Source: Pelagibius sp028280305 (GTDB lineage: Bacteria; Pseudomonadota; Alphaproteobacteria; Kiloniellales; Kiloniellaceae). Taken from it: DNA of 64,000 nt. Of the stretch, positions 7,797-16,031 are shown piece by piece. Under the pieces are notes generated by a model. The model saw only the letters and a program-made list of their open reading frames with translations, searched no databases and was not told where the DNA came from. The stretch lies in assembly GCF_965233615.1 (NCBI RefSeq), contig NZ_OZ247495.1. One strand, 5' to 3'. Numbering within the stretch: position 1 is the first letter of the stretch; every line of letters begins with the position of its first letter. The position numbers and the translations under genes were made by a program.

Positions 7797-9286
7797 TTTC
7801 GAAAAACCTGGGTAAGTGTTTTGACGCCGCGCGCTGGGGAGAAAAGACCGCGCTGATCGAACCGGGCGACTTTTCGGCACCGGCACGGCACACCAGCTAT
7901 GTCGCGCTCGACCGGGAATGTGATGCGATTGCGCGCGGGCTACTCGGGCGCGGCTATAAACCGGGTAACCGTATCGGGCTTCTGGGGCAAAACAGCCGCG
8001 AATTCCTATCCGCCTATTTCGGGATTATGCGGGCGGGCATGGTGGCGGTCCCCTTTTCCTACAAGCTGCCGCAGCCGACCATCGACCACATCGTCGCGGA
8101 TGCGGAGCTCAAGGCGATCTTCCACGACGACGAAAACGCCGGTAAATGTCCCGACACCGTCGCAAGCATCGCGCTGGAAGGCTCTGAATTTCAGGAGCTT
8201 CTCGATTTCGGCCCGTTCACCACTCATGAACCAGCGCCGCGCGAAGTCGGCATGATGCTCTACACATCTGGCTCGACCGGCATGCCCAAGGGGGTTCTGC
8301 TCAGTCACGATTCCCAGCGATGGTCGCTGGAGCGCGGCGCCCGGCTGTTCGGAGACAGGGAGAGCAATGCCTACATTGTCGCCGCTCCGATGTTTCACAT
8401 GAACGCCACCATTTCGACCAAGGGCGCGATGGTAGCCGGCGCAACGACGGTGCTGCTGCCAACCTTCGATGCGACGGCCTATGCCCGGTCGATCGACGCG
8501 TTCGGCGTCACCTCGCTCACCTCGGTCCCGACCATGCTGGCCCTGGTCGCCAAGCAGGCCGACGCGCTGGACAGTCTGGATTTTTCATCCGTCATCGAGG
8601 TGACTATGGGATCAGCTCCGCTGACTCAGGCCCTGATCGACAAGGTTCAGGCCATGTTTCCGGGCGCAACCATCTCCAACAGCTACGGCACGACCGAGGG
8701 CGGCCCATCGCCCTTTGGGCCGCATCCCGACGGCGTGAGCCGTCCGGCGCTGGCGCTCGGATATCCGGCCGAGGGTCTGGAGGTCGAATTGCGCGAGGGC
8801 GACAGCCCGGACGAGGGCGTGTTCCATATCCGCGGTCCGATGTCGATGGAAGGCTACAACAACCTGCCGGAGAAGACCGCCGCCGTCATGCAGGACGGCT
8901 GGTATCGGTCCGGCGACATCATGCGCCGCGACGAACACGGTTTCTTCTACTTTGTTGGCCGTGCCGACGACATGTTCAACGTCGGCGGCGAGAATGTCTG
9001 GCCCGGAGAAGTGGAAAAACTGATCGAGACCATGGACGGAGTACACCAGGCTTGCGTCGTGCCGGCGCCGCACGAAACCAAGACGCTTGCACCCTTCGCC
9101 TTCGTCGTGCCGCAGTCGGGTGCGGAATTGACGGAGGAGGCGGTGAAACAGTTCACGCTTGCCCACGGACCGGCCTTTGCACATCCTCGCCATGTACGAT
9201 TTGTCGACAAGATCCCCCTGGCTGGCACCAACAAACCCGACCGCAACCTCCTAACCGAAAGAGCGCGCAAGGAACTGGCGCGGTAA
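7793..9286 (+). CDS. AMP-dependent acyl-CoA synthetase/ligase
   Basis: A 497-residue ANL-superfamily enzyme that would activate a carboxylic acid to its CoA thioester via an acyl-adenylate. Motifs in order are A3 LYTSGSTGMPKGVLLSH, A5 SYGTTEGGP, A7 GWYRSGDI, A8 GRADDMFNVGGENVWPGEVE and the C-terminal lysine in GTNKPDR. The start is a TTG at 7793 forming TTGA with the preceding stop, preceded by a GGGGGAA ribosome-binding site. The acid-binding pocket cannot be assigned. It is the last gene of the plus-strand run that begins at the ABC importer. Confidence 0.92.
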   Translation: MISKNLGKCFDAARWGEKTALIEPGDFSAPARHTSYVALDRECDAIARGLLGRGYKPGNRIGLLGQNSREFLSAYFGIMRAGMVAVPFSYKLPQPTIDHIVADAELKAIFHDDENAGKCPDTVASIALEGSEFQELLDFGPFTTHEPAPREVGMMLYTSGSTGMPKGVLLSHDSQRWSLERGARLFGDRESNAYIVAAPMFHMNATISTKGAMVAGATTVLLPTFDATAYARSIDAFGVTSLTSVPTMLALVAKQADALDSLDFSSVIEVTMGSAPLTQALIDKVQAMFPGATISNSYGTTEGGPSPFGPHPDGVSRPALALGYPAEGLEVELREGDSPDEGVFHIRGPMSMEGYNNLPEKTAAVMQDGWYRSGDIMRRDEHGFFYFVGRADDMFNVGGENVWPGEVEKLIETMDGVHQACVVPAPHETKTLAPFAFVVPQSGAELTEEAVKQFTLAHGPAFAHPRHVRFVDKIPLAGTNKPDRNLLTERARKELAR

Positions 9287-9617
9287 CCATTGAGCGGCCG
9301 CCTTGAGCGCCAACGTCTATTCGGAATTCATCACCTCACGCAAAGAATGTGCAAACTAATTGCCTTGCTAAGAGCCCGCGGATTCAATCCGAGAAAAAGC
9401 GTACACGAGGAACCGCACAGATCACATTAAATGAGCGGGTTTTTGAAACCTGTTTGATCGCTCGTAAATGACGGTTCCAACATTGCCGACAATCATCAGC
9501 ACACGCTGGCACGAAGCAAGGAACATATGTTTTCAGCGCGATGTTTCACATCACAACCTAGTTTAACGGCGCGTCGAGCGCCGTTTATCGTCTTCCAGGT
9601 TCCCCCGCCCCAGCAGG
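9287..9617. other. Intergenic region between the ligase gene and the IS element
   Basis: About 330 bases with no open frame I can support. It holds the terminator-like hairpin described separately near its right end and directly abuts the left inverted repeat of the IS3-family element. Confidence 0.6.
9565..9588 (+). terminator. Probable rho-independent terminator of the first gene run
   Basis: Perfect 8-base inverted repeat AACGGCGC / GCGCCGTT with a GTCGA loop, followed by TTTAT. It lies 280 bases after the ligase stop, so it may end read-through transcripts from 1-9286. The T-run is short, which lowers confidence. Confidence 0.55.
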
Positions 9618-9673
9618 TGATCCTCCCCTACTGAAGAGGTCCTCCGCTATATTTAGGAAAACGGAGGATAGAA

Positions 9674-9952
9674 ATAGCGAACAAGCGACCGAAGCCGGAA
9701 GAGATTGTCACGAAGTTACGGCAGGTTGAGGTGCTGACGGGGCAAGGCATGCCCCGTCTGGATGCGATTCGACAGCTCAGTGTGACTGAACAGACGTATT
9801 ACCGCTGGAAGAAGAAGTACGGTGGAATGGGCACCGATCAACTGAAGGAACTTAAACGACTTCAAAAAGAAAACGAGCGTCTGCAAAAAGCCATTTCCGA
9901 CTTGACGCTGAACAAGTTGATCTTGGCGGAAGCAGCGAAGGGAAACTTCTAA
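9674..9952 (+). CDS. IS3-family transposase OrfA (helix-turn-helix subunit)
   Basis: A 92-residue DNA-binding OrfA. It has KPEEIVTKLRQVEVL, a helix-turn-helix around AIRQLSVTEQTYYRWKKKYG, and a leucine-rich coiled coil (LKELKRLQKENERLQKAIS) used for multimerisation. The family-typical N-terminus (NKRPKPEEIV) can only be reached by starting at an ATA codon at 9674, which follows ACGGAGGA at a good distance. The nearest ordinary start is GTG 9731, which would remove part of the HTH region. Either ATA initiates, as rare codons do in some IS3 members, or an ATG has mutated. Confidence 0.75.
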   Translation: MANKRPKPEEIVTKLRQVEVLTGQGMPRLDAIRQLSVTEQTYYRWKKKYGGMGTDQLKELKRLQKENERLQKAISDLTLNKLILAEAAKGNF

Positions 9953-10801
9953 GCCCCGCTCGTCGCCGTGCTTGCATTGATCGTGTTCGTAACGAGCTGA
10001 ATGTCTCAGAGCGCCGCGCCCGTCGGGTTCTGAGGCAACACCGATCCACGCAACCCAAGGTGCCTGTTGGGCGTCCTGATGAAGATCGCCTGGTGGCCGA
10101 TATGATTGAGCTGGCCCGGCAATACGGCAGATACGGGTATCGTCGGATCGCGGCCCTGCTGAGAGATGCGGGGTGGCAGGTAAACGACAATCGGGTCGAA
10201 AGGCTTTGGCGGCAAGAAGGGGCTGAAAGTACCAATGAAACAACCAAGGAAAGGACGGCTTTGGCTGAACGACGGATCTTGCGTCAGGCTACGTCCAGAA
10301 CGACAGAACCATGTTTGGAGCTATGACTTTGTGCATTGCCGCACCGACGATGGAAAGACGTTCCGCAGGCTGAACACAATCGACGAATACAGCCGGGAAT
10401 GTCTGGCGATCCACGTCGACAGAAAGCTGAATTCAGGCAGTGTCATTGATGCTTTGAGCAACCTGTTCATCCTGCGTGGCGTGCCGTCATTCATTCGGTC
10501 TGACAACGGCCCTGAGTTCGTTGCCCAGGCAGTTCAGGACTGGACCAAAGCGGTCGGAGCCAAGACTGCTTACATCGAGCCAGGATCGCCTTGGGAGAAC
10601 GGGTATTGCGAAAGCTTCAATGCCAGGTTTAGGGACGAGCTCTTGAACGGAGAAACATTCTACGGCCTGCGCGAGGCACAAATCCTGATCAAAGAATGGA
10701 GAAAGCACTACAACACCAAGCGACCACAAAGTGCTCTAGGCTACCGCCCGCCAACCCCAGAAACCATCGTGCCGATGGACCAAAGGACAATCATGCACTA
10801 A
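9946..10801 (+). pseudogene. IS3-family transposase OrfB (DDE integrase domain), frameshifted
   Basis: OrfB starts in the -1 frame relative to orfA, as in IS3 elements made by programmed frameshifting. The first part reads SPARRRACIDRVRNELNVSE and continues with an HTH_21-type segment (ARQYGRYGYRRIAALLRDAG). At a run of four G (10219-10222) the frame is lost. Deleting one G restores the expected EGLKVPMKQPRKGRLWLNDG. The remainder (10235-10801) is an rve integrase core with WSYDFV, IRSDNGPEF and the glutamate in ENGYCESFN. The frameshift is real in this sequence; a sequencing error cannot be excluded. Confidence 0.85.
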
Positions 10802-10891
10802 CAATCAAATTGGACCACTCGGGTGGGGCTGATCAACTGGACAAACATCAATCCATCAGTGCACGGATTTTGTACGAGCACTCCCCTAACC

Positions 10892-10926
10892 CACTCGCTT
10901 CATTGAAAAACCCGCCCAATCCATCA
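10892..10926 (+). repeat. 35-bp dispersed repeat, copy 1
   Basis: CACTCGCTTCATTGAAAAAC followed by CCGCCCAATCCATCA. A second copy with 31 of 35 identical bases lies at 61334-61368. This copy sits between the IS3 element and the leuD-like gene. It may be the end of a mobile element; no gene is associated with it. Confidence 0.6.
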
Positions 10927-11032
10927 TGGGACGGATGGGAAATCCCGAAGCCTCAATATATCTCGCATCACCCATCACATGTGCCGCGTCGGCACTGAAG
11001 GGTCATATCACCAATCCGAGGAAGTTTGCATC

Positions 11033-11554
11033 GTGAGCCGCCTGGCAATAGAAGGCCGGGCCCGCGTGCTCGGCGATGACATCAACACCGACTACATCAT
11101 TTCATCGCGCCGCAAGCGCGACAGTCTCGATCCGCAGATCCTGCGTCAGTATCTTCTGGAATCCCTCGATCCGGATTTCGCAGCGACTGTCAAACCCAAC
11201 GATGTTCTGGTCGCCGGCGAGAATTTCGGCTGCGGATCGGCCATGGAAGTGGCAGCTACGGTGGTGGTCGGAGCCGGCATCAAGGCGGTGCTGGCGAAAA
11301 GCTTCTCCCGCACCTACTACCGCAACGCCATCAACAACGGCCTGTTGCCCGTCATTTGTGATACCTCGGCGATCAACGAAGGGGACCGGCTCTCAATTAC
11401 GCTCGGAGACGGCTTCCATATACGCAATGAGACTACCCAGACCGATTTGACCGCCGAACCCCTCTCCCCTGTCGTCAACGCAATCGTCATGTCCGGAGGA
11501 CTTGTCGACTGCTTTCAAACTTTAGGCGGCTTTCCCGACCCCGCGCAGATCTAG
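11033..11554 (+). CDS. 3-isopropylmalate/homoaconitate dehydratase small subunit (LeuD-like), without its large subunit
   Basis: A 173-residue aconitase swivel-domain protein. Typical segments are GDDINTDYIISSRRK, the VLVAGENFGCGSAMEVA region that matches the LeuD substrate-binding loop, and KSFSRTYYRNAINNGLLPV. With a LeuC-type large subunit it would form a hydro-lyase isomerising a 2- or 3-hydroxy acid; no large subunit is present in the window. The GTG at 11033 is chosen because GAGGA lies just upstream; an in-frame ATG at 10979 would add a non-homologous 18 residues. The IS element 200 bases upstream may have separated it from its partner. The next gene begins 17 bases downstream, so it is probably cotranscribed with the aminotransferase and ComDE-type genes. 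Confidence 0.88.
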   Translation: MSRLAIEGRARVLGDDINTDYIISSRRKRDSLDPQILRQYLLESLDPDFAATVKPNDVLVAGENFGCGSAMEVAATVVVGAGIKAVLAKSFSRTYYRNAINNGLLPVICDTSAINEGDRLSITLGDGFHIRNETTQTDLTAEPLSPVVNAIVMSGGLVDCFQTLGGFPDPAQI

Positions 11555-11571
11555 ATTCACGGAGCAAGTCA

Positions 11572-12687
11572 ATGACCAACAAAAATAAACCTTACCGCTT
11601 GCGGCTGCCTGGCCCAACCGCTGTCCCCGAACGTATTCGCATGGCACTCGCAAAACCGGTTGTCGCCCATCGCGGTCCGGAGTTTGCCGAAGTCATGGCC
11701 GAAACCGGACAACTGATTAAGCCGTTACTCGGAACAGACAACGATGTGATGGCGTTCACGAGCTCCGGTACGGGCATGATGGAGGCGGCTATCGCCAACG
11801 TCATGGCTCCCGGCGACAAGGCGCTGGTCCTCGTCAATGGCCACTTCGGCGAGCGCTTTGTCCAGATCATCGAGGCACTGAACCTGAAGGCAGACACTTT
11901 GGTCGCACCGTGGGGAGAGGCCGTCGGCGCGGACGAACTCGCGATGAAGCTACGGGATGACGATTATCGCGCCGTGATCGCGGTTCACAATGAAAGTTCT
12001 ACGGGTGCGGTTGCAGATCTGGAGAAGATCGGCTCGGTCGTGCGCAACAGCGACGCGCTCTTGGTGGTCGACTCCGTTTCCGGCGCCGGCGGCCTGGAAT
12101 TGCAACAGGATGCCTGGGGTGTCGATGTCGTGGTAACGGCCTCTCAGAAGGCGTTGATGTGTCCTCCGGGATTGGGGCTTGCCAGCGTCAGCGAAAAGGC
12201 CTGGAGCATTATTGAGAAAGGCGCCGGGCAGGCGCGATATTGTTGGGATTTCCGCCGTGCCCGCGAAGCGGCCGCAAAAGGACAGACGGCTTTCACCTCT
12301 CCCATGCCTCTGATTTACGGTCTGCGTGAATCCCTGCGCATGATACATGCCGAAGGCTGGACGAATACCTTGGAGCGTCACCGCAAGCTGTCGTCGGCAC
12401 TACGGGCGGGCGTTGGGGCGCTTGGATTGCCCACCTTCACGAAGTGCCCAATGCTATCGAGCACTGTCTGTGTATTCGAAGTTCCCGACGGGCTGGATGG
12501 ATCGGCCATCGTCCGGCACCTCTATGAAACCCGCGGAACCGTGATCGCCGGTTCTCGCTCCAAACTAAAGGGCAAGGTCATTCGGGTTGGCACCATGGGC
12601 TGTATCACGGACGAGGATATCCGCCTGGATCTTGAACAACTCGAAGGCGCGCTCTCTGACCTCGGCTGGGCGGTTGAAGCAGCCTAA
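11572..12687 (+). CDS. Class V aminotransferase (alanine-glyoxylate / phosphonate-type)
   Basis: A 371-residue fold-type I PLP aminotransferase. It opens with LRLPGPTAVPERIRMAL and has HRGPEFAEVM, FTSSGTGMMEAAIANV, the PLP aspartate in LLVVDSVSGAGG and the Schiff-base lysine in TASQKALMCPPGLG. Family members include serine/alanine-glyoxylate, purine-catabolic and 2-aminoethylphosphonate aminotransferases. Because the two genes that follow encode a ComDE-type decarboxylase, a plausible role is deamination of cysteate or phosphonoalanine to the 3-sulfo- or 3-phosphono-pyruvate that ComDE uses. That is inference. Confidence 0.87.
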   Translation: MTNKNKPYRLRLPGPTAVPERIRMALAKPVVAHRGPEFAEVMAETGQLIKPLLGTDNDVMAFTSSGTGMMEAAIANVMAPGDKALVLVNGHFGERFVQIIEALNLKADTLVAPWGEAVGADELAMKLRDDDYRAVIAVHNESSTGAVADLEKIGSVVRNSDALLVVDSVSGAGGLELQQDAWGVDVVVTASQKALMCPPGLGLASVSEKAWSIIEKGAGQARYCWDFRRAREAAAKGQTAFTSPMPLIYGLRESLRMIHAEGWTNTLERHRKLSSALRAGVGALGLPTFTKCPMLSSTVCVFEVPDGLDGSAIVRHLYETRGTVIAGSRSKLKGKVIRVGTMGCITDEDIRLDLEQLEGALSDLGWAVEAA

Positions 12688-12716
12688 GCGCACAATCTAG
12701 GAGGATAACCAAACTG

Positions 12717-13241
12717 ATGCCTGATCCCAAACAAAACGACTGGTCCGCCCAGGTCTTCGACAAGCTCGCCGAAGCGGACATCTCGATACTGAGTTACGTC
12801 CCCGACGCGGGAAATGCACGACTTGTCGAGCTTGCGGAAAAACACAATGACATGCGGCCTGTCCTTCTGACGACCGAGGAGGAAGGTGTCGCCATTTGCG
12901 CAGGAGCCGACCTTGTCGGCAAACGGGCGGTCCTTTGCATGCAATCCTCAGGCGTCGGCAATTGCCCAAACTTCCTTTCGTTTGTCAAAGGCGGACGCTT
13001 TCCTGTTCTCATGATCGTCTCGATGCGCGGCGACTATGGCGAGCAGAACCCCTGGCAGTATGCCATGGGCGAGGCAGCTGAACCGATTCTGGAGGCAATG
13101 GGCGTGCTGATCTTCCGGGTCGACACTCCGGACGATCTCGCGCCTGCGACCGACGCCGCGCTGTCCGCAACCTTCAAAGGCGGGCACGCATCGGCCCTCG
13201 TCCTGTCGCAGAGATTTTTAGGTGCCAAGCAGTTTAAGTGA
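12717..13241 (+). CDS. Sulfopyruvate/phosphonopyruvate decarboxylase alpha subunit (ComD-like)
   Basis: A 174-residue Pyr-domain subunit of a split TPP decarboxylase. It contains ILSYVPDAGNARLVELAEKH, the TPP-activating glutamate in LLTTEEEGVAICAGADLVGK, and QSSGVGNCPNFLSF, followed by PVLMIVSMRGDYGEQNPWQ. In ComDE-type enzymes this subunit pairs with the PP-domain subunit encoded next. Together they decarboxylate sulfopyruvate to sulfoacetaldehyde or phosphonopyruvate to phosphonoacetaldehyde. The ATG at 12717 has an AGGAGG site upstream. A phosphonopyruvate role would normally come with PEP mutase, which is absent here. Confidence 0.88.
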   Translation: MPDPKQNDWSAQVFDKLAEADISILSYVPDAGNARLVELAEKHNDMRPVLLTTEEEGVAICAGADLVGKRAVLCMQSSGVGNCPNFLSFVKGGRFPVLMIVSMRGDYGEQNPWQYAMGEAAEPILEAMGVLIFRVDTPDDLAPATDAALSATFKGGHASALVLSQRFLGAKQFK

Positions 13242-13258
13242 TGAAGGAAAAGTCCAAG

Positions 13259-13837
13259 ATGACAAAACCGACGCTCGATCGACGGAAGGTTCTTCCGCAG
13301 CTCTTCCCCACCACCGACGGCTATCTTTTCATTAGCGGACTGGCCGGTCCGGCTCGTGATGCCGCCGCGCTTACTGGAGACAGCGACAAGCTTTTCACGA
13401 TGGCCGGAACCATGGGTGCCGCCGTATCCATGGGGCTGGGCGTCGCTCTATCAGCTCCGGAATCCCGGGTTGCCGTTATCACCGGCGACGGCGAGTTGCT
13501 GATGAACGTCGGCTCGCTTGCGACGGTCGCCAGCCTCCAACCAGAGAACCTGTCGATTGTCGTCATTGACAATGGCTGCCACGGCGAAACTGGAGGTCAG
13601 CCCGGGCATACTGCACGCAGAACCGACCTGGCAAAAATGGCGGAAGCTGCTGGCATCGCCTCGGCCAAGACGATCGCAAGTCCCGATGAGCTCGCCGATG
13701 GCGCAAGGTTTCTTCAGGAGAGCGCCGGAGCGCGCATCCTCGTTGCGCGCGTCTTGCATGGTCCACCTTCGGACTTCGGCCGCAACCTCGATCCAACCGC
13801 CTGCCGACTTCGTTTCAGGAATTCTTATCTTGCTTAA
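13259..13837 (+). CDS. Sulfopyruvate/phosphonopyruvate decarboxylase beta subunit (ComE-like)
   Basis: A 192-residue TPP-binding subunit. It has FISGLAGPARDAAAL, GTMGAAVSMGLGVALSAP, and a complete TPP motif that starts with GDGELLMNVGS and ends about 26 residues later with IDNG, followed by GETGGQPGHT. The ATG at 13259 follows AAGGAAAA; a GTG at 13238 overlapping the alpha stop (GTGA) and an ATG at 13241 are also possible. The beta subunit follows the alpha gene immediately, as in comDE, so a heteromeric cytoplasmic enzyme is likely. Confidence 0.87.
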   Translation: MTKPTLDRRKVLPQLFPTTDGYLFISGLAGPARDAAALTGDSDKLFTMAGTMGAAVSMGLGVALSAPESRVAVITGDGELLMNVGSLATVASLQPENLSIVVIDNGCHGETGGQPGHTARRTDLAKMAEAAGIASAKTIASPDELADGARFLQESAGARILVARVLHGPPSDFGRNLDPTACRLRFRNSYLA

Positions 13838-14492
13838 ACTTGTCGCAGACGCAGTTCTATGAGCGCACGGACGCATCGTTGGCACTCAACCAATCATCCG
13901 CTTCATGTCATTGGCTTGCGTCGGAGTGCCCCACCCAGAACGCCGCATTTGTATAGAGCCGGTTTTCAGTGAGTCCTATTGAGCGCTTCATTTCTTCAGC
14001 ATGACGCAATAGCTCCAGGCCGAGTCCGGTCCGTTGAGTTCCGGAGCAATCAGCAGTGTTTTCGACCAAAAAGTGAGGTTCAGTTGGAATCGCTTCTCTC
14101 AGAGCGATCGGTTGTTCGCCTTTTTCATAAATGTCTGAGTTACATAACTTTTGCGCGCCCCTATCATGGGCGCAGTAGTGAAACGCCTATCCACCGGGGC
14201 GTATTTCCGGAGTTTTCGTCCATAGCCGCAGTGCATACGCGTGACCCTGCGGCCATGCCAAAGCTGCTTGCGTTCCAGGTGTGCACACAAAAAGGTACGA
14301 AACCTTTGCGGCTATCCTTTGCTCTTTTGGTGTTCACGGCGATCGAAGAAATACATCCTGGCGAATAAGTTTGCCAAATGCATCACGTTCATCTCCGAGC
14401 CTGATTTTCACCGAATAGCAGACATCCTCACTCGTCCGGCTTGACATCCGCTATGCGCCAGAGGCGAACATCAATGGTGCTTGCTGATTTGA
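13838..14492. other. Gene-free stretch after the ComDE-like genes
   Basis: About 650 bases where no frame has a recognisable protein or a convincing start signal. The longest open frame (13979-14368) has no family features and unlikely composition. It lies between convergent genes. I did not find a clear hairpin-plus-T terminator. Confidence 0.5.
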
Positions 14493-15329
14493 CTAGTCGA
14501 ACATGTCCGGGTTCGTTTTCACGATGTTCGCATAGACAGGCTGGAAATGAAGCCATCCGATGTACTCACTCCCGGTATGCTTCACGGTATGTTGCGCGCG
14601 CTCAGGCGTCACATAAGTTGGCCTTTTGCCGGTTGCTTCAACCAATAGCTGAACGCGACATGCGGCTTCTAGTGCGATAAATGCCCAAGCGGCATCATCA
14701 ACACTATGGCGACTCGCGGTTATGAGTCCGTGATTTTGGTGTAGGATTGCACGGTTGTCGGCAAAGGCTTCGACAACACCTGCGCCTTGTCCGGCTTCCA
14801 CTGAAACGGCTCCACCCTCATCATTCACGACAGCATGAGTTCCATAAAAACGGCACGCATCCTGCGTGATCGGATCGAGAGGACGACCCATTGCACACCA
14901 AGCGACACCATGTGGTGTGTGGGCATGGCACATAGCCACAATATCAGGATTTCCCCGGTGAACTGCCGCGTGAAGAACGAACCCCGCCCGGTTGATTGCG
15001 TAATCACCTTCGACGACTTTCCCTTCATGGTTGGCTAGGACAAGACTGGACATGGTGACTTGCGCGAAGTGTACGGCCATCGGGTTGGTCCAATAGAGGT
15101 CGGAGTTTTCCGGATCACGGACGGAGATGTGGCCGGCCGAGCCGTAGCTGAAACCCTGTTCTGCAAATGCCCTGCATGCAGCAACCAGTCTCTCTTTGCG
15201 GTGCTGGCGTTCCTCATCAACCATTTCGAATGACGGAATTTGGGGAAACTTCAAACCTTGCTGCTCAGGCTGATAGATCGATTCCCGAACCGGTGTTACG
15301 GACCTCGATTGGTTCTCAGACTTCAACAT
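14493..15329 (-). CDS. Class II aldolase/adducin family protein
   Basis: A 278-residue protein of the class II aldolase family (L-fuculose/L-ribulose phosphate aldolase and epimerase group). The zinc-binding region is visible as AMCHAHTPHGVAW and ILHQNHGLITAS; GSAGHISVRDPE is the family's early loop. Such enzymes cleave or epimerise hydroxy-carbonyl compounds using a divalent metal, but members without aldolase activity exist. The ATG at 15329 is preferred because GGAG lies 8 bases upstream; a GTG at 15332 is in frame. It is divergent from the XRE-cupin regulator that starts at 15462, and this regulator is its most likely controller. Confidence 0.86.
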   Translation of the reverse strand: MLKSENQSRSVTPVRESIYQPEQQGLKFPQIPSFEMVDEERQHRKERLVAACRAFAEQGFSYGSAGHISVRDPENSDLYWTNPMAVHFAQVTMSSLVLANHEGKVVEGDYAINRAGFVLHAAVHRGNPDIVAMCHAHTPHGVAWCAMGRPLDPITQDACRFYGTHAVVNDEGGAVSVEAGQGAGVVEAFADNRAILHQNHGLITASRHSVDDAAWAFIALEAACRVQLLVEATGKRPTYVTPERAQHTVKHTGSEYIGWLHFQPVYANIVKTNPDMFD

Positions 15330-15427
15330 CACTTATTCTCCGATGGTCTGTGATTTGAACTTCGGATTCCGAGCTCTCTGCGTATTGTTCACTTGTCACA
15401 AGCGCCGGTGTCGAAAGGATCGCTCAC

Positions 15428-15468
15428 TTGACATCAACGATGTATCCAATAAACTAGACGAATGTCAA
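15428..15468 (+). promoter_or_regulatory. Possible promoter and inverted repeat in front of the XRE-cupin gene
   Basis: TTGACAT at 15428 is mirrored by ATGTCAA at 15462, the latter overlapping the start codon. TTGACA also resembles a -35 box, though no good -10 box follows at 17 bases. The symmetry would suit autoregulation by the dimeric HTH protein. This is inference from symmetry only. Confidence 0.35.
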
Positions 15469-16031
15469 TTATAAAAGACGACTTGTCTGATCGTATAGCT
15501 AAGAAAATTCAGTTTGAGAGAGCGGAACGCGGATGGAGTCTCGCTGATGTTGCGAGTAGATCCGGTGTGTCCAAAGCAATGATCAGCAAGGTTGAGCGAT
15601 GTGAAACGAGCCCTACTGCAGTCGTACTCTCAAAATTGGCAGGTGCCTTTGGATTGACCCTCTCGGCCTTTTTGGTCGAGGACGATGATCCGGCAAGCCG
15701 CGTATCACGAGCAGAACTACAATCTACATGGGTCGATCCGGCCTCAGGTTATACCAGGACGATGCTCTCTCCGACGCTGGGTGGTGCAATAGAACTCGTG
15801 AAGATCACACTACCGGCGAAAGCCCGCATCGCCTTTCCGGCGCAGGCCTATGCGCCAGTTTATCAACTCGTATGGGTAATATCGGGATGTCTGCGCGTGC
15901 AGGAAGGAGAAGTCGAGCACACTCTTGAAGCCGGCGACTGTTTGGAACTGGGACCGGCAGCGGACTGTGTCTTCGAAAACCCAACAGGAAATACTATCGA
16001 CTATTTGACAATGGTAACCAAAAGACGATGA
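15462..16031 (+). CDS. XRE-family transcriptional regulator with C-terminal cupin
   Basis: A 189-residue regulator. Residues about 15-70 form an HTH_3 domain (RAERGWSLADVASRSGVSKA, MISKVERCETSPTAVVLSKL). Residues about 105-187 form a small cupin that could bind a ligand (ARIAFPAQAYAPVYQLVWVI, then the EGEVEHTLEAGDCLELGPA strand pair). Such HipB-like XRE-cupin proteins commonly repress adjacent amino-acid or sugar catabolic genes. It is divergently oriented to the class II aldolase gene. Confidence 0.9.
   Translation: MSIIKDDLSDRIAKKIQFERAERGWSLADVASRSGVSKAMISKVERCETSPTAVVLSKLAGAFGLTLSAFLVEDDDPASRVSRAELQSTWVDPASGYTRTMLSPTLGGAIELVKITLPAKARIAFPAQAYAPVYQLVWVISGCLRVQEGEVEHTLEAGDCLELGPAADCVFENPTGNTIDYLTMVTKRR

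Larger units (their letters stand above)
9618..10835 (+). mobile_element. IS3-family insertion sequence (IS407-like group)
   Basis: About 1.22 kb. It carries an orfA/orfB transposase pair typical of the IS3 family. The ends are imperfect inverted repeats: TGATCCTCCCC at 9618 and, reading inward on the other strand from 10835, TGATCAGCCCCAC, with further matching at GGTCC. I see no convincing target-site duplication: the bases outside are CAGG on the left and ACTG on the right. The orfB frame is broken, so the copy is probably immobile by itself. It sits between the first catabolic run and an orphan leuD-like gene. Confidence 0.85.

Noticed and set aside
13979..14368. 130-codon open frame between ComDE-like genes and the class II aldolase
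   Set aside because: No family, poor start context and atypical composition; treated as non-coding.
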